Positions 1-9,616 of a DNA stretch of 64,000 nt are shown here, in pieces. Source of the stretch: Myxacorys chilensis ATA2-1-KO14. Lineage in GTDB: Bacteria > Cyanobacteriota > Cyanobacteriia > Leptolyngbyales > Leptolyngbyaceae. The notes below the pieces were generated by a model that saw nothing but the letters and a program-made list of their open reading frames with translations, searched no databases and was not told where the DNA came from. Made by a program: the position numbers and the translations under genes. Positions within the stretch are counted from its first letter, which is position 1; every line of letters starts with the position of its first letter. The stretch is from contig JAHHHP010000017.1 in NCBI GenBank assembly GCA_019359275.1, forward strand, positions 20,094-84,093. The letters run 5' to 3'.

Positions 1-69
1 TGAACTTTCAGAGTTGGCAATTACTTGCTGAATTGTGTTGAGTCTTTCTACAATTGGATACGGATTCAT
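1..69 (-). CDS. Start of an unidentified gene, cut by the window edge
   Basis: An open frame of 23 codons runs leftwards off the window from an ATG at 69. Its start overlaps the stop of the preceding small ORF (TAATG), which suggests translational coupling. The visible residues begin MNPYPIVERL and show no recognisable domain. It could equally be chance coding; only its position behind the antitoxin/PIN remnant supports it. Confidence 0.3.
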   Translation of the reverse strand, partial: MNPYPIVERLNTIQQVIANSESS

Positions 70-203
70 TAGATCTTACTCATTAGCATATACAGCAAAA
101 GATTGTAAGGTGATTTTACATATGAACTAGCTAATCCTCTTCCAAGATAGTCAAGGCCGATATTCGTGTCTAGGACAAACTTCGGCTGTTTATTCCCATT
201 CAT
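69..203 (-). pseudogene. Truncated PIN-domain (VapC-like) toxin remnant
   Basis: A 44-codon ORF too short for most gene callers. Its ATG at 203 lies inside the last codons of the antitoxin gene, the overlap expected of a toxin-antitoxin operon. Residues 8-21 (KFVLDTNIGLDYLG) match the N-terminal strand and first metal-binding Asp of PIN-domain ribonucleases. After about 25 residues the similarity ends and the frame soon stops, so the rest of the catalytic domain (about 100 residues, including the other acidic residues) is missing. I infer a dead toxin next to a retained antitoxin. Confidence 0.45.
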
Positions 204-405
204 TTCTGATTCTGCGCTGATACTTTAAGGGATCTTCTGTTAGCTGAAGAATGCCTTCAAATTCACTAATATCATCTGGGGTCTCATCTTCAAGCTGATA
301 GTCCTCCAAAATCTTCTCAATTTGTTGCCAATCTTGGTAATTAATTAGAACCGCGATCGGTTGCATCGTCTCATCAGTAACGATTTTCTTTTTGAAAGAC
401 AACAT
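190..405 (-). CDS. Small antitoxin-like protein (Phd/YefM or VapB type)
   Basis: A 71-residue acidic protein. I chose the ATG at 405 because a strong purine-rich ribosome site (GGAAGGGAG) lies just upstream; an in-frame extension to 483 has none and would run into the clpB terminator. The N-terminal half (LSFKKKIVTDETMQPIAVLIN) is typical of cyanobacterial prevent-host-death-like antitoxins. The C-terminal half is acidic and probably disordered until it binds toxin. The gene directly precedes, and overlaps, a truncated PIN-toxin ORF. It would repress its own operon and block the toxin ribonuclease. With the toxin decayed it is probably an orphan antitoxin. Family assignment is from sequence flavour and context. 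Confidence 0.6.
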   Translation of the reverse strand: MLSFKKKIVTDETMQPIAVLINYQDWQQIEKILEDYQLEDETPDDISEFEGILQLTEDPLKYQRRIRNEWE

Positions 406-441
406 ACTCCCTTCCTCAAATGACAGATATGAACATGACTT

Positions 442-474
442 AAAAAAATGGGATGAGTGTGTCACCCATCCCAT
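442..474 (-). terminator. Intrinsic terminator of clpB
   Basis: On the minus strand an 8-bp perfect stem (ATGGGATG / CATCCCAT, 448-455 with 467-474) is followed by a run of T (442-447 on the plus strand is poly-A). It lies 12 bases after the clpB stop codon. Confidence 0.8.
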
Positions 475-485
475 TCGTATCACAA

Positions 486-3110
486 TTATTGAGTTGTCAG
501 CACTTCAGACGGCAATCGCTTAAACTCTAGCCGCTCCGTCTCACCCACATCGACAAAGATGGTATCTCCATCCGTATATTCGCCGCGTAGGATCTGCTTC
601 GCGATCGCAGTTTCCAACTCCCTCTGAATCGCTCGCTTCAGGGGACGCGCTCCGTAGACCGGATCGAAGCCCAGATCTGCCAAGAAATCGAGCGCCGAAT
701 CTGACAATTTGAGCGACATCTTCCGCTCTGCCAACCGTTGCTCCAATCGCTTGATTTGAATCTTGACGATCTCACGAAGCTCCGACTTCTGCAAGCTGTG
801 GAAGATGATCGTGTCATCAATCCGGTTTAGGAACTCTGGACGGAAACTGGCTCGCATTGCTTCCATCACCCGCGATCTCATCTCTGGGTAACGCGCATCA
901 TCGCCGCCGTACTCAAAGATGTATTGCGATCCAATATTGGAAGTCATGATGATGATTGTGTTTTTGAAGTCCACCGTGCGACCTTGAGAATCAGTGACGC
1001 GACCATCATCGAGAATTTGCAACATCACGTTGAACACGTCAGGATGCGCTTTCTCAATTTCATCAAACAGAATCACAGAATACGGACGGCGACGAATGGC
1101 TTCGGTTAACTGTCCGCCTTCTTCGTATCCGACATATCCCGGAGGCGCACCGATCAGGCGAGACACGGCGTGCTTCTCCATGTACTCTGACATGTCGATC
1201 CGCACCATCGCTTCTTCGGTGTCAAACAGGTAAGACGCCAGCGCTTTGGCAAGCTCGGTTTTACCCACACCCGTGGGACCTAGAAAGATGAAACTGGCAG
1301 TCGGACGGTTTGGATCGGCAAGTCCGGCTCGCGATCGCTGAATGGCATCGGCAACGGCGGTCACAGCTTCATCCTGTCCAATCACGCGCTTGTGTAACAC
1401 ATCTTCCAGGTGCAGCAGTTTCTGCATCTCCGATTCGACCAATTTACTCACCGGAATGCCTGTCCACTTGGAAATGATCTCGGCAATGTCGGCTTCGGTC
1501 ACTTCTTCTCGCAGCAGGGTTTTTCCACTTTTCTGCGTCTGCAAAAGCTGTGATTCAGCTTCTTGCAATCGGCGGTTCAAGTCGGTCAATTTGCCGTACT
1601 TCAGTTCGGCAGCACGATTGAGATCATAATCTCGCTCGGCTTGCTGAACTTCAATGTTGACCCGATCGATCTCTTCTTTCAGCGTCCGCAACTGATCAAT
1701 GATGCTTTTTTCGGCTTGCCATTGAGCGTTGAAGCGGCTTTGCTCTTCTTTAAGATCGGCGAGTTCTCGGTCAAGTCGTTCTAAGCGATCGCGTGAAGCG
1801 TTGTCGTATTCATTTTGTAGCGACAAGCGCTCCATTTCCATTTGCAGGATTTTGCGATCAACTTCATCTAGCTCTTCTGGCTTCGATGTGATCTCCATTT
1901 TTAGTTTGGCCGCCGCTTCGTCTACCAAGTCAATCGCTTTATCAGGTAGGAAACGATCGCTGATGTATCGATTGGATAAGGTCGCTGCGGCAACTAATGA
2001 GCTATCAGAAATCTTGACGCCGTGGTGGACTTCATAGCGCTCTTTTAACCCCCGCAGGATCGAGATCGTATCTTCCACAGAGGGCTGACCGACGAAAACC
2101 TGTTGGAAACGTCGTTCAAGTGCCGCATCTTTTTCGATGTATTTGCGATATTCATCCAATGTGGTTGCACCAACGCAACGCAATTCTCCCCGCGCCAACA
2201 TCGGCTTGAGCAAGTTGCCAGCATCCATTGCGCCTTGGGTTGCGCCTGCGCCCACAACAGTATGAATTTCGTCGATAAACAGAATGATCGCCCCGCGTGA
2301 ATCTGTGACTTCTTTCAGAACGGCTTTTAAGCGCTCCTCAAATTCACCGCGATATTTTGCCCCTGCGATCAAAGAACCCATATCGAGCGCAATCAGTTTG
2401 CGATCGCGCAACGACTCTGGCACATCTCCATTGATGATTCGTTGCGCCAAACCTTCCGCGATCGCGGTTTTTCCAACGCCCGGTTCGCCAATTAGCACCG
2501 GATTATTCTTTGTCCGTCGAGACAGAATTTGAATCGTGCGGCGAATTTCGTCGTCTCGTCCAATCACCGGATCGAGTTTGCCTTGCCGCGCATAGTCGGT
2601 CAAGTCTCGTCCGTATTTCTCCAATGATTCGTACTTGTTTTCAGGCGTTTGATCCGTCACTTTTTGATTACCCCGAACCTGCGCGATCGCGTCTTTTAGT
2701 TTTGCTTCAGTAATTCTAAATTCTGCCAAAAGCCCTTTGCCAAATCGTTCGTCTTTGGCATAGCCCAGCAGTAAGTGTTCGATTGAAATAAAATCGTCGC
2801 CAAACTGCTTACGATAGTCTTCAGCGCGATCAAGCAAGGTGTCGGTGCTGCGTCCTAAATACACCGACGATCCGCTGCCAGAAACTTTAGGCTGACGATT
2901 GATATGTTCGTCGGCGCGATCGCGCAACTGCTGCACGTTGACGCCAAGTTTATTAAAAATGCTGGCGGCTAAGCCATCTTGTTCGAGCAGCGCTTTTAGC
3001 AAGTGTTCTGTTTCGATCTGCTGTTGCTGCACCTGCTTGACAATTTCTGGGGTGCGAACGATCGCTTCCCAGGCTTTTTCGGTGAATTTATTGGGATCGG
3101 TTGGCTGCAT
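486..3110 (-). CDS. clpB: ATP-dependent disaggregase ClpB
   Basis: Hexameric AAA+ chaperone that works with DnaK to pull polypeptides out of aggregates through its central pore. The 874-residue protein has the full order of domains: Clp N-domain repeats (1-145), AAA-1 with Walker A GEPGVGKT at 208-215, a long coiled-coil middle domain that is diagnostic of ClpB (about 410-530), AAA-2 with GPTGVGKT near 606, and a C-terminal D2-small domain. There is no ClpP-binding loop evident. I chose the start [10 protein letters not shown] at 3110, which has AGAGGGGA six bases upstream and matches the usual ClpB1 start; an ATG at 3155 would add 15 residues. It is transcribed alone towards its own terminator. 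No CIRCE operator is seen upstream. Confidence 0.96.
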   Translation of the reverse strand: MQPTDPNKFTEKAWEAIVRTPEIVKQVQQQQIETEHLLKALLEQDGLAASIFNKLGVNVQQLRDRADEHINRQPKVSGSGSSVYLGRSTDTLLDRAEDYRKQFGDDFISIEHLLLGYAKDERFGKGLLAEFRITEAKLKDAIAQVRGNQKVTDQTPENKYESLEKYGRDLTDYARQGKLDPVIGRDDEIRRTIQILSRRTKNNPVLIGEPGVGKTAIAEGLAQRIINGDVPESLRDRKLIALDMGSLIAGAKYRGEFEERLKAVLKEVTDSRGAIILFIDEIHTVVGAGATQGAMDAGNLLKPMLARGELRCVGATTLDEYRKYIEKDAALERRFQQVFVGQPSVEDTISILRGLKERYEVHHGVKISDSSLVAAATLSNRYISDRFLPDKAIDLVDEAAAKLKMEITSKPEELDEVDRKILQMEMERLSLQNEYDNASRDRLERLDRELADLKEEQSRFNAQWQAEKSIIDQLRTLKEEIDRVNIEVQQAERDYDLNRAAELKYGKLTDLNRRLQEAESQLLQTQKSGKTLLREEVTEADIAEIISKWTGIPVSKLVESEMQKLLHLEDVLHKRVIGQDEAVTAVADAIQRSRAGLADPNRPTASFIFLGPTGVGKTELAKALASYLFDTEEAMVRIDMSEYMEKHAVSRLIGAPPGYVGYEEGGQLTEAIRRRPYSVILFDEIEKAHPDVFNVMLQILDDGRVTDSQGRTVDFKNTIIIMTSNIGSQYIFEYGGDDARYPEMRSRVMEAMRASFRPEFLNRIDDTIIFHSLQKSELREIVKIQIKRLEQRLAERKMSLKLSDSALDFLADLGFDPVYGARPLKRAIQRELETAIAKQILRGEYTDGDTIFVDVGETERLEFKRLPSEVLTTQ

Positions 3111-3421
3111 CGCGTTCCCCTCTGAATCATCACGTTTAAATCTTGATATCGCCATTGTAGAGAAGGTAGCGCGATTCGGAAGATCGGTGTTTACACCTCT
3201 TCAAAGGGGAATTGCCGAAATAAGCGAAAGCTGCTTGGTAGGATGCTTTCACCGCAATCATATGAACTCCCGTAAAACCGACTGAAGCTCAAGTCTTAAT
3301 CATTAATGCCCTGCAACTCTTAAATCTGCTGAAATACGATTGATAAGACGACAGCAAAAGCAACATTGACTCAGGTTGCTGATGAAAATACGAAATAACA
3401 CGATCGCGGCTAAAACAAACG
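3111..3421. other. Intergenic, clpB upstream region
   Basis: About 310 bases holding the clpB leader and promoter. I see no CIRCE inverted repeat, no tRNA and no convincing ORF. Confidence 0.5.
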
Positions 3422-3723
3422 ATGAAACCGACTGTGATTTGGATAGTGGCGATCGCAAGCGGCGCAACAGTCGCAAACCTCTACTACAACGAGCCGCTAC
3501 TTGTGGTGATTGGGCAAAGTTTTCAAGCTTCAGCCGCCCAAGTCGGATTTATTCCAATGCGCTGTATATCACGTTTTATTTTGTGGGAGGAGCGTTAGAG
3601 TCTTACATAGGCGCGTATGGTTGGAGCCGCAGCTATTGGAGTGGGGTTTGTGGTTTGAGTTTAGGGCTACTCGCGATCGCATTTGTCGTCTTCTTTCGAG
3701 GCAAGCAGATTGTTTCTTCTTAA
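3422..3723 (+). pseudogene. MFS transporter collapsed by an internal deletion
   Basis: Starting at the ATG at 3422, one frame encodes a typical MFS N-terminus (helix 1 followed by ANLYYNEPLL, a signature of drug/arabinose-type permeases) up to about 3560. There the homologous reading jumps to another frame, which encodes a typical last transmembrane helix region (ALYITFYFVGG ... AFVVFF) ending at the TAA at 3721-3723. Together the two parts give about 100 residues of a protein normally about 390-400 long. A deletion of roughly 300 codons has joined the two ends out of frame near TTCCAATGCG. It is convergent with the DHA2 efflux gene. Confidence 0.75.
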
Positions 3724-3751
3724 ATTGTCTTCTTAAATTGACTGAGCAACT

Positions 3752-5338
3752 TTAATGGGCAGGCGGCGCTTTTGCTCCTGTTCCTTTACCTAAAAGAAAC
3801 AGCAATGGTAATGAACACAGAAATGCAACTCCAACGACCCGAAAAATATCAGCGAATGACAAGACGGCGGCTTGCGTGTTTACGATCTGTTGCAAGACTG
3901 CGATCGCCTGTTGATGAGCCGTTGTCGAATCGCTGCCCTGATGTTGCAGTGCCCCTGTTAGAGCATTCAGCCGTTCATTAGTCGCTGGACTATAAGGACT
4001 AAGATCTGACTGCAACACAAATCGATGAAAGGCTTCACGGCGATCTAGCAGCGTGGTCAGCAGCGCGATTCCGATACTGCCGCCTAGCTGTCGAGTCAAG
4101 TTATAAAATCCAGATCCTGCTGAGATCAGGTGTTTGGGTAACGATCCTAACGTTGCCAAACTCAAGGGCAAAAACATCAAGACTGTAAACGCGCCTCGTC
4201 CGAGCAGAGGCATAAATAGCTGATCGGCTCCCGTCTGAGGGTTAATATCCGACAGTTGAAACATGACGCCTGCGGTTCCTACTGCCCCCATCGCGATCAG
4301 AAAGCGAGCATCAATTTTGCCCGACACCTTGCCGAGTAAAATCATGACGATCGCAGAGGCTAACGCACCCGGAGCCAGCAATTCGCCCGTCTGAGTAGCC
4401 GTGAAGTGGAGGACGCTTTGCGTAAAAATCGGAACGGCAAACAGTGCGCCGTAAAGCCCCATTCCTACGATCGCTGAGTACACGCTTCCCGCTGCCAGCG
4501 ATCGATGCCGCAACACCCGTAAATCCACAGCAGGATAATCTGTACTCAATTCTCGCCAGATAAACAAACCCAATCCCACAGCGCTTGAGAGTGCCAGCGC
4601 TACGATTTCTCCCGAATTAAACCAATCGTTCTTCTCACCCTCTTCGAGAAACGTTTGCAAGCTGCCGACCGCCAGAATCAAAAATCCGATGCCCCACCAG
4701 TCCACAGCTTGATGTTGGGTCGTCTGTTTGTGGTCTTTGGGCAGAAACAGCCAAGACATCACTACTGCTAAAATGCCGAACGGCAAGTTGATAAAGAAGA
4801 TCCAGCGCCAGCCTAAACTATCAGTGAGATAGCCCCCTAGCGTCGGACCAATTGCCGGACCTGCAATCACGCCAACCCCAAATACGGCTTGTGCCAGTCC
4901 TTGCTCTGCGGGCGGAAAGGTTTCAAACAAAATTGCTTGCGCCTTGGCTAGCAATCCTCCCCCAAATAATCCTTGAGCAATGCGAGCAAAAATCAGCATG
5001 GGCAGATTTGCTGAAAGCCCACACACAATAGAAGCTGCCGTAAATCCAACGAGTGAGAAAACAAAGTAAGTTTTGCGCCCGAAATAATCTCCCAACCAAG
5101 CGGACAGCGGAATCATGATGACATTTGCAACCCCGTATCCGGTTACAACCCATCCCACTTCACTGACGGTTGCACCTAAGCTGGCTTGAACCTCCGTGAG
5201 AGCAACGTTAACAATACTGGTGTCAATGACTTCAAGAATTGCACCGAGGGAAGCTGAAAATGCGATCGCCCACTTTAACGGCCCTTGAATATAACCAGCC
5301 GGAGAAATTGACGCTGGATCAGATAATTTGGATGCCAT
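3752..5338 (-). CDS. DHA2-family (EmrB/QacA type) multidrug efflux MFS transporter
   Basis: A 528-residue inner-membrane protein with about 14 hydrophobic helices, the length and helix count of the 14-TM DHA2 drug:proton antiporters. Motifs seen include the loop LGDYFGRK (residues 84-91, MFS motif A), the helix-1 stretch ending ASLGAILEVIDTSIVNVAL-like residues with the conserved membrane Asp, and a motif-C-like GPAIGPTLGGYL. It would export amphipathic drugs or dyes. A TetR-family gene lies 110 bases upstream in the same orientation, a common regulator-pump arrangement. The substrate cannot be read from the sequence. No membrane-fusion partner (EmrA) is in the window. Confidence 0.92.
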   Translation of the reverse strand: MASKLSDPASISPAGYIQGPLKWAIAFSASLGAILEVIDTSIVNVALTEVQASLGATVSEVGWVVTGYGVANVIMIPLSAWLGDYFGRKTYFVFSLVGFTAASIVCGLSANLPMLIFARIAQGLFGGGLLAKAQAILFETFPPAEQGLAQAVFGVGVIAGPAIGPTLGGYLTDSLGWRWIFFINLPFGILAVVMSWLFLPKDHKQTTQHQAVDWWGIGFLILAVGSLQTFLEEGEKNDWFNSGEIVALALSSAVGLGLFIWRELSTDYPAVDLRVLRHRSLAAGSVYSAIVGMGLYGALFAVPIFTQSVLHFTATQTGELLAPGALASAIVMILLGKVSGKIDARFLIAMGAVGTAGVMFQLSDINPQTGADQLFMPLLGRGAFTVLMFLPLSLATLGSLPKHLISAGSGFYNLTRQLGGSIGIALLTTLLDRREAFHRFVLQSDLSPYSPATNERLNALTGALQHQGSDSTTAHQQAIAVLQQIVNTQAAVLSFADIFRVVGVAFLCSLPLLFLLGKGTGAKAPPAH

Positions 5339-5448
5339 GAAGAACTCTGAGAGGAAAGGTAAGAATCAAAAATGAACAAATCGGTGAATGAAACTTGAGG
5401 AACGGTGTCCTTGCTTACGTTGACTTCTCAGTGTCTAAGATTTCTCGT

Positions 5449-6090
5449 CTAAGATTTTTCAACGTCTAAAGGAGTCACAAATGCGGCAGAAGAGGCACTC
5501 ACTCCCCGAACAAACAGATCAACACACTGATCGATGTAAGTCTCTCGGCTGTAATCCAAGGGTATTGAAGCTGCACTTCGCCGTAGCATTCCCGCTAGTA
5601 GCATTCCGGTAAACGAATCGACAGCAGCAGCTAAATCAAGATCAGCCCGAACCGTGCCATTGCCTTGTCCTTGCTGAAGATAAACAATTAGCTTTTCACG
5701 CAACCCTTGAGCCGCTTCCTGTAAGATTTGTCGCGCCGCTTCTGGATGCCGTCTCGCTTCCCCAATAAACGTGCGAACGAGGTCTTCATGGGCTTCTAGA
5801 GTGTTATTGAACAACCAAGCGTAATGCTTTAAGTCAATAAAAAGATTCTGCGTCCATTCATCTTGATTCGTCAGTGCCTCTATTTGCAGCGCACTCACAT
5901 GTTGCACAACAGCTTCAAGGAGTTGCTCTTTGCTCTGAAAGTGTCGAAATAGCGTGACTTCATTCACACCCGCAACTCGTGCGATTTCGCGGGTTGTCGC
6001 TCCTGTGATCCCCGCCTGTGCAAACACTTTAAGGGCAGCGTCTAACAGGCGATCGCGAGTTTGTTCACGTTTGGAGCGAGTCTTTTCCAT
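5449..6090 (-). CDS. TetR-family transcriptional repressor
   Basis: A 213-residue regulator. Residues 8-57 form the TetR helix-turn-helix: a first helix with RDRLLDAALKVFAQAGITG, then TTREIARVAGVNEVTLFRHF as recognition unit. The variable C-terminal half should bind the inducing ligand and form the dimer. It sits directly upstream of, and co-directional with, the DHA2 efflux gene, so it probably represses both itself and the pump. A palindromic operator candidate lies immediately upstream of its start codon. Confidence 0.93.
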   Translation of the reverse strand: MEKTRSKREQTRDRLLDAALKVFAQAGITGATTREIARVAGVNEVTLFRHFQSKEQLLEAVVQHVSALQIEALTNQDEWTQNLFIDLKHYAWLFNNTLEAHEDLVRTFIGEARRHPEAARQILQEAAQGLREKLIVYLQQGQGNGTVRADLDLAAAVDSFTGMLLAGMLRRSAASIPLDYSRETYIDQCVDLFVRGVSASSAAFVTPLDVEKS

Positions 6091-6094
6091 GATT

Positions 6095-6132
6095 ACTAAA
6101 CACCGTGATTAGTGTGCAAGTGCTTACTTGCA
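6095..6132. promoter_or_regulatory. Candidate operator of the TetR/efflux operon
   Basis: Two adjacent inverted repeats lie directly before the tetR start. One is an imperfect 19-bp palindrome at 6095-6113 (ACTAAaCACcGTGaTTAGT, 16 of 19 symmetric). The other is a perfect 7-bp repeat with 4-base loop at 6115-6132 (TGCAAGT-GCTT-ACTTGCA). Size and place fit a TetR dimer site. Assignment is by position only. Confidence 0.5.
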
Positions 6133-6249
6133 TATTAGCTTGAACTACTCACATTTCAGAATGAGCCACTCTAGAATCTGTCCTAAGGGGAATATCTAAA
6201 TCAGAAGATCAGCAGGAGTATAGACGTGTGAGGAGTTAAAGAGCGAATA

Positions 6250-6298
6250 AGAAAAGCCCCTGGAGTCGAAACACGGACAGACGCCCAAGGGCTTTTCT
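6250..6298 (-). terminator. Hairpin between the ZIP gene and tetR, probable terminator
   Basis: A 10-bp stem (AGAAAAGCCC region pairing with GGGCTTTTCT, 250-259 with 289-298) with a 29-base loop that can itself fold (GTC/GAC). It has T/pyrimidine-rich flanks on both strands, so it may stop transcription from either direction; the ZIP gene ends about 95 bases away on the minus strand. The remaining 6133-6392 shows no ORF. Confidence 0.55.
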
Positions 6299-6392
6299 CT
6301 TTACTAGGCATTGTAATTAGCGCAAGGCATAACTTTATAGGAAAGGCTTCGCAAGCTCAAAAGAGTTCTTTAAAGCGAAATCCAGAAGTTTG

Positions 6393-7145
6393 CTAGAGCT
6401 TACTTAAAATAAATGCTGCCAGAAAGCCACACACCGTAATTAGCCCTGCAAAATTGTGCGTGTACTCAAACGCTTCTGGAATCATTGTGTCTGCAATCAT
6501 CGATAGAATTGCGCCCGCCGCGATCGCATTAGTTGCCGCCACCACTTCTACTGAGACATGGCTAAAGACAACGTACCCAAATGCAGATGCTAGTCCAGAC
6601 AACGCCGCGATCGCGCCCCAAATGCCAAATACATATTGGATTGATCGCTCCGCTTTCTTCATCCCGGCAGCGCTCGATAATCCTTCTGGGACATTCGATA
6701 GAAACACCGCCGCCACTGTAACCCAGTTGACCACACCGCCGCTAATCAAACTGACCCCGATCACAATCGATTCAGGAATGCCGTCGAGAAGAGCACCAAG
6801 CGCGATCGCCAAACCGCTTCCTTGATCTTCAGCTTCAGACGGTTGGCGGCTCGTAGAGCGTTTGCGGTGTTTTGCTCCCTGCTTTGCCAAGATCAAATTT
6901 GCGATCGTATAGACTACTGAGCCTGACAGAAAGCCAATTGCTGTAGAGTCAAAACCACCCTCTTTGTAGGCTTCGTCCATCAACTCAAACGCGAGTGCAG
7001 AAATCAACACCCCTGACCCGAATGCCATGATTCCTGCAATCAGTCGTTGAGGCAACCGCACGAAATAACCGACAAACGCCCCCAGCACTAGTGCCGATCC
7101 ACCAAGCAATCCCCAAAGACCTGCAACTAAGGCACTCGATGACAT
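6393..7145 (-). CDS. ZIP-family divalent metal transporter
   Basis: A 250-residue integral membrane protein with about eight hydrophobic segments. It has the two signature helices of ZIP proteins: helix IV with DGIPES (residues ~141-146) and helix V with NVPEGLSSA, whose His/Asp/Glu residues form the metal path, and a short polar loop rich in Lys/Arg/Ser between helices III and IV. ZIP carriers bring zinc, iron or manganese into the cytoplasm; the length resembles ZupT-like and GufA-like bacterial members. It stands alone, ahead of the GH57 gene, with no visible Zur box. Confidence 0.85.
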   Translation of the reverse strand: MSSSALVAGLWGLLGGSALVLGAFVGYFVRLPQRLIAGIMAFGSGVLISALAFELMDEAYKEGGFDSTAIGFLSGSVVYTIANLILAKQGAKHRKRSTSRQPSEAEDQGSGLAIALGALLDGIPESIVIGVSLISGGVVNWVTVAAVFLSNVPEGLSSAAGMKKAERSIQYVFGIWGAIAALSGLASAFGYVVFSHVSVEVVAATNAIAAGAILSMIADTMIPEAFEYTHNFAGLITVCGFLAAFILSKL

Positions 7146-7254
7146 TGTTCTATTTTTACGAATGCCTTGATGATAGGGCTATCGGTGAGCATTAGAATCA
7201 ATCTAGAGAGGAGTCTGTGGCAGTTTGTCAGCAGACTCCAGCTTGTACCCCAGC

Positions 7255-9489
7255 CTAAGGCACTGAGATTGGAACTAACGCATTCTCTGGCAAGTATTCT
7301 CGATAGCGTCCCCCTTCTGATAGCACCAGTGCAATTCTCAGCGAAGAATCGGGGGGAACTTGTAAATCTGCCCACGGAACACTAATTTCAACACAGTTAC
7401 CTACTCCAACTTGAGCGCGAGTCGCCCGCGAATGCCACGTGAAATGTTCTCCCGCTTCTTGTAACCAAACGGTTTGCGTCAGCAAATTCACGCCAAGATG
7501 ATGATGAAATTGATAATTTAGCGGTGCTTCGTTTGGTAAATCGATCAGTGAAATCGGGCTATTGTGCATGGTTTTGTTGGCGTAAAACCACAACACATTC
7601 AGTTCGGGCGGAATTTCTTTGCCCGGTTGCACTCCCGTTTGAAAGTCCAAACGCATATAGAAATTGAGGTGATCAACGCCGTACCATAGCCGTTGAATCG
7701 GGCTACTGCGATGCATCGTGCCGCGTGCGCCACCGACTTCAATTCGTCCAGCTTTATCCCAGTCCTGCTCATCTCCTTGACCATTGATGACAGGATGAAT
7801 AAAGCCTTGGGGCGGATGATCTCCCCGTGACGTATGGATTTCTACGGGGCGACGAACATTCTCAGGAATCGGTTCGTTTAAGGCTTGGTACAGGGCAGCA
7901 AGGTGTTCTCGAAAGAGTTGATCGAACATGGCGTCTTGATTGGACGAATGCCCTTCTCCAAACCACCAAAACCAATCTGATCCTTCTGCGGCATAGAGCG
8001 CTTCCCAGGCTTCAGGATTGTTTTCTTCGGTCGCTTCAGGATGATTGGCCAAGGTTTGCCGCGCCGCTGTGAGCAAATCCCAAGCGCGATTTTTAGCAGG
8101 ATCACCAATCCAAGTCGTAAAACTGCCATCGACCCAGGAGCCACTGTGAAGCTGGTCAGCAGGGAGGGTTTCAGTGGGCGGAAATTGCTCAACAAACTCT
8201 GAAACAGTGACCAATTTGATGTCTGGATCGTCGCTGAGAGTTTGATACAGCGTTTCTAAGAACGGCTTGCCATCTTGGGGATAGAACTCCCAGCAATTTT
8301 CACCATCAAGCGCGATCGTCACCAGCCAAGGTTGATCCAACGTTCCGCTACCCGACTTTAAAGAGCGTGCGATCGCTTCGAGCTGTCCGATCAAATCGGT
8401 TGCGGCTCGCTTTGGCTCCATCGCGCTGTAGGTAAAGCCAATCAGATCCGACAGACGGTGATCGCGAAATACGATCGCTAAATCTCCCGCAGATGTCTCT
8501 AACCGATAAGGACGGTAAAGCAACTGCGGCTCGTACACCGTACCTCGCTCATCTCGATTAAAGAAATGCTTCAACGTCCATCCTAAAACCGCTTCATCAG
8601 AACAGAGCCACTGAAATCCTTGTTTCGCCACGTCCGGCAAGATTGCCGGACTCACAGACTGTTCGGAGGGCCACAATCCACGAGGCGGACAGCCAAACCG
8701 ATCCTTATACATTCCCCACGCTTTTTCTAAGTGGCGGCTCATATCGTCAGGATACTGAAACCGTTCCTGCGGGAGTGCCATTTGTGGAACGGCGACCCGC
8801 CCAGCATCCGTATCTGCTAAAAGCGGCAAGATCGGATGCGTATACGGAGTTGTTGTGACCTCAAGCTGTCCCGCCTCCTGCATTTTGCGGTGCTGCGGAA
8901 TAATCCGACTCAAAATTTCGCGATGTTTAGCGATAATGCGCTGACGATCGCTTAACGTAAAATCTTTTCCTTTCTGAAGCCAAGCTTCAACTTCTGGATC
9001 ATCCCAAAAGAGCGGGTCAATCCATGCCAGGTTATGCCACGCTAACAAATCGCTGTAATCTTGCAGGCTCCAATGCTCTAAGCACCAACTCCGCCCACGA
9101 TCCTGATGCTGTCCATACAACTCTGCGTAGCGCGGATGAGGATCAATCAACGTGTGATGATTGGCATCAAAGAAGTGGTCAGCAATAAATTCTTTTTGCT
9201 CCAGGCTCAACTGTTCTACTGGAGTCAACGTTGTCGTTAAGTATGGGTCAAGCGCTGTACCCGCTACGTAATCCTCAATCTGTAGAATCAGCGATGGCAC
9301 TAGATTGACCGTCTGATGCAGGTTCGGATATCGCTCTAACAGCAATACCAAATCTAAATAATCTTTTGTGCCGTGCAACCGAACCCAGGGCAGACGGTAC
9401 TGTGAACCCATTGCCGAGGAGTTGCTTCGGCTTTTGTAAAGCGGCTGATGCTGATGCCAGATGAACGCAACGTAGAGAGGATGAGCCAT
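7255..9489 (-). CDS. Glycoside hydrolase family 57 protein
   Basis: A 744-residue protein that starts with the GH57 hallmark (YVAFIWHQHQPLY, residues 6-18). The rest of the (beta/alpha)7 barrel follows, with LWPSEQSVS and ALDGENCWEFYPQDG as the conserved blocks around the nucleophile and acid/base regions. The C-terminal 200 residues form a beta-rich domain as in amylopullulanase-like members. GH57 enzymes act on alpha-glucans (amylase, 4-alpha-glucanotransferase, branching). In cyanobacteria this long type is usually annotated alpha-amylase/alpha-mannosidase; a role in glycogen remodelling is likely but not proven. No signal peptide is seen, so it is cytoplasmic. Confidence 0.88.
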   Translation of the reverse strand: MAHPLYVAFIWHQHQPLYKSRSNSSAMGSQYRLPWVRLHGTKDYLDLVLLLERYPNLHQTVNLVPSLILQIEDYVAGTALDPYLTTTLTPVEQLSLEQKEFIADHFFDANHHTLIDPHPRYAELYGQHQDRGRSWCLEHWSLQDYSDLLAWHNLAWIDPLFWDDPEVEAWLQKGKDFTLSDRQRIIAKHREILSRIIPQHRKMQEAGQLEVTTTPYTHPILPLLADTDAGRVAVPQMALPQERFQYPDDMSRHLEKAWGMYKDRFGCPPRGLWPSEQSVSPAILPDVAKQGFQWLCSDEAVLGWTLKHFFNRDERGTVYEPQLLYRPYRLETSAGDLAIVFRDHRLSDLIGFTYSAMEPKRAATDLIGQLEAIARSLKSGSGTLDQPWLVTIALDGENCWEFYPQDGKPFLETLYQTLSDDPDIKLVTVSEFVEQFPPTETLPADQLHSGSWVDGSFTTWIGDPAKNRAWDLLTAARQTLANHPEATEENNPEAWEALYAAEGSDWFWWFGEGHSSNQDAMFDQLFREHLAALYQALNEPIPENVRRPVEIHTSRGDHPPQGFIHPVINGQGDEQDWDKAGRIEVGGARGTMHRSSPIQRLWYGVDHLNFYMRLDFQTGVQPGKEIPPELNVLWFYANKTMHNSPISLIDLPNEAPLNYQFHHHLGVNLLTQTVWLQEAGEHFTWHSRATRAQVGVGNCVEISVPWADLQVPPDSSLRIALVLSEGGRYREYLPENALVPISVP

Positions 9490-9501
9490 AGATGAAGGGG
9501 G

Positions 9502-9608
9502 ATGGGGTATGGAGTAGGGAATCAGCGCTTACGCAACTAGTAGAGAAACCATCTTCTCGGTTAAGCGACCCGTTTCCTCTACATTTATCCTCCCCATACC
9601 CTACACCC
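9502..9608. repeat. Inverted short repeats between GH57 and nifU-like genes
   Basis: The stretch TGGGGTATGGAGTAGGG near 9503-9519 is matched in inverted form by CCCCATACCCTACACCCTA near 9592-9610. The two arms could form a long hairpin spanning the space between the two minus-strand genes. It resembles the degenerate heptamer repeats common in cyanobacterial intergenic DNA. Confidence 0.45.
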
Positions 9609-9616
9609 TATCTCGT

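Noticed and set aside
6220..6245. The minus strand holds ACTCCTCACAC, the ultra-conserved motif of the cyanobacterial sRNA Yfr1.
   Set aside because: Yfr1 has the motif between a 5' hairpin and a U-tailed terminator. Here no terminator follows the motif on that strand, and the context is not that of known Yfr1 loci. Probably chance.
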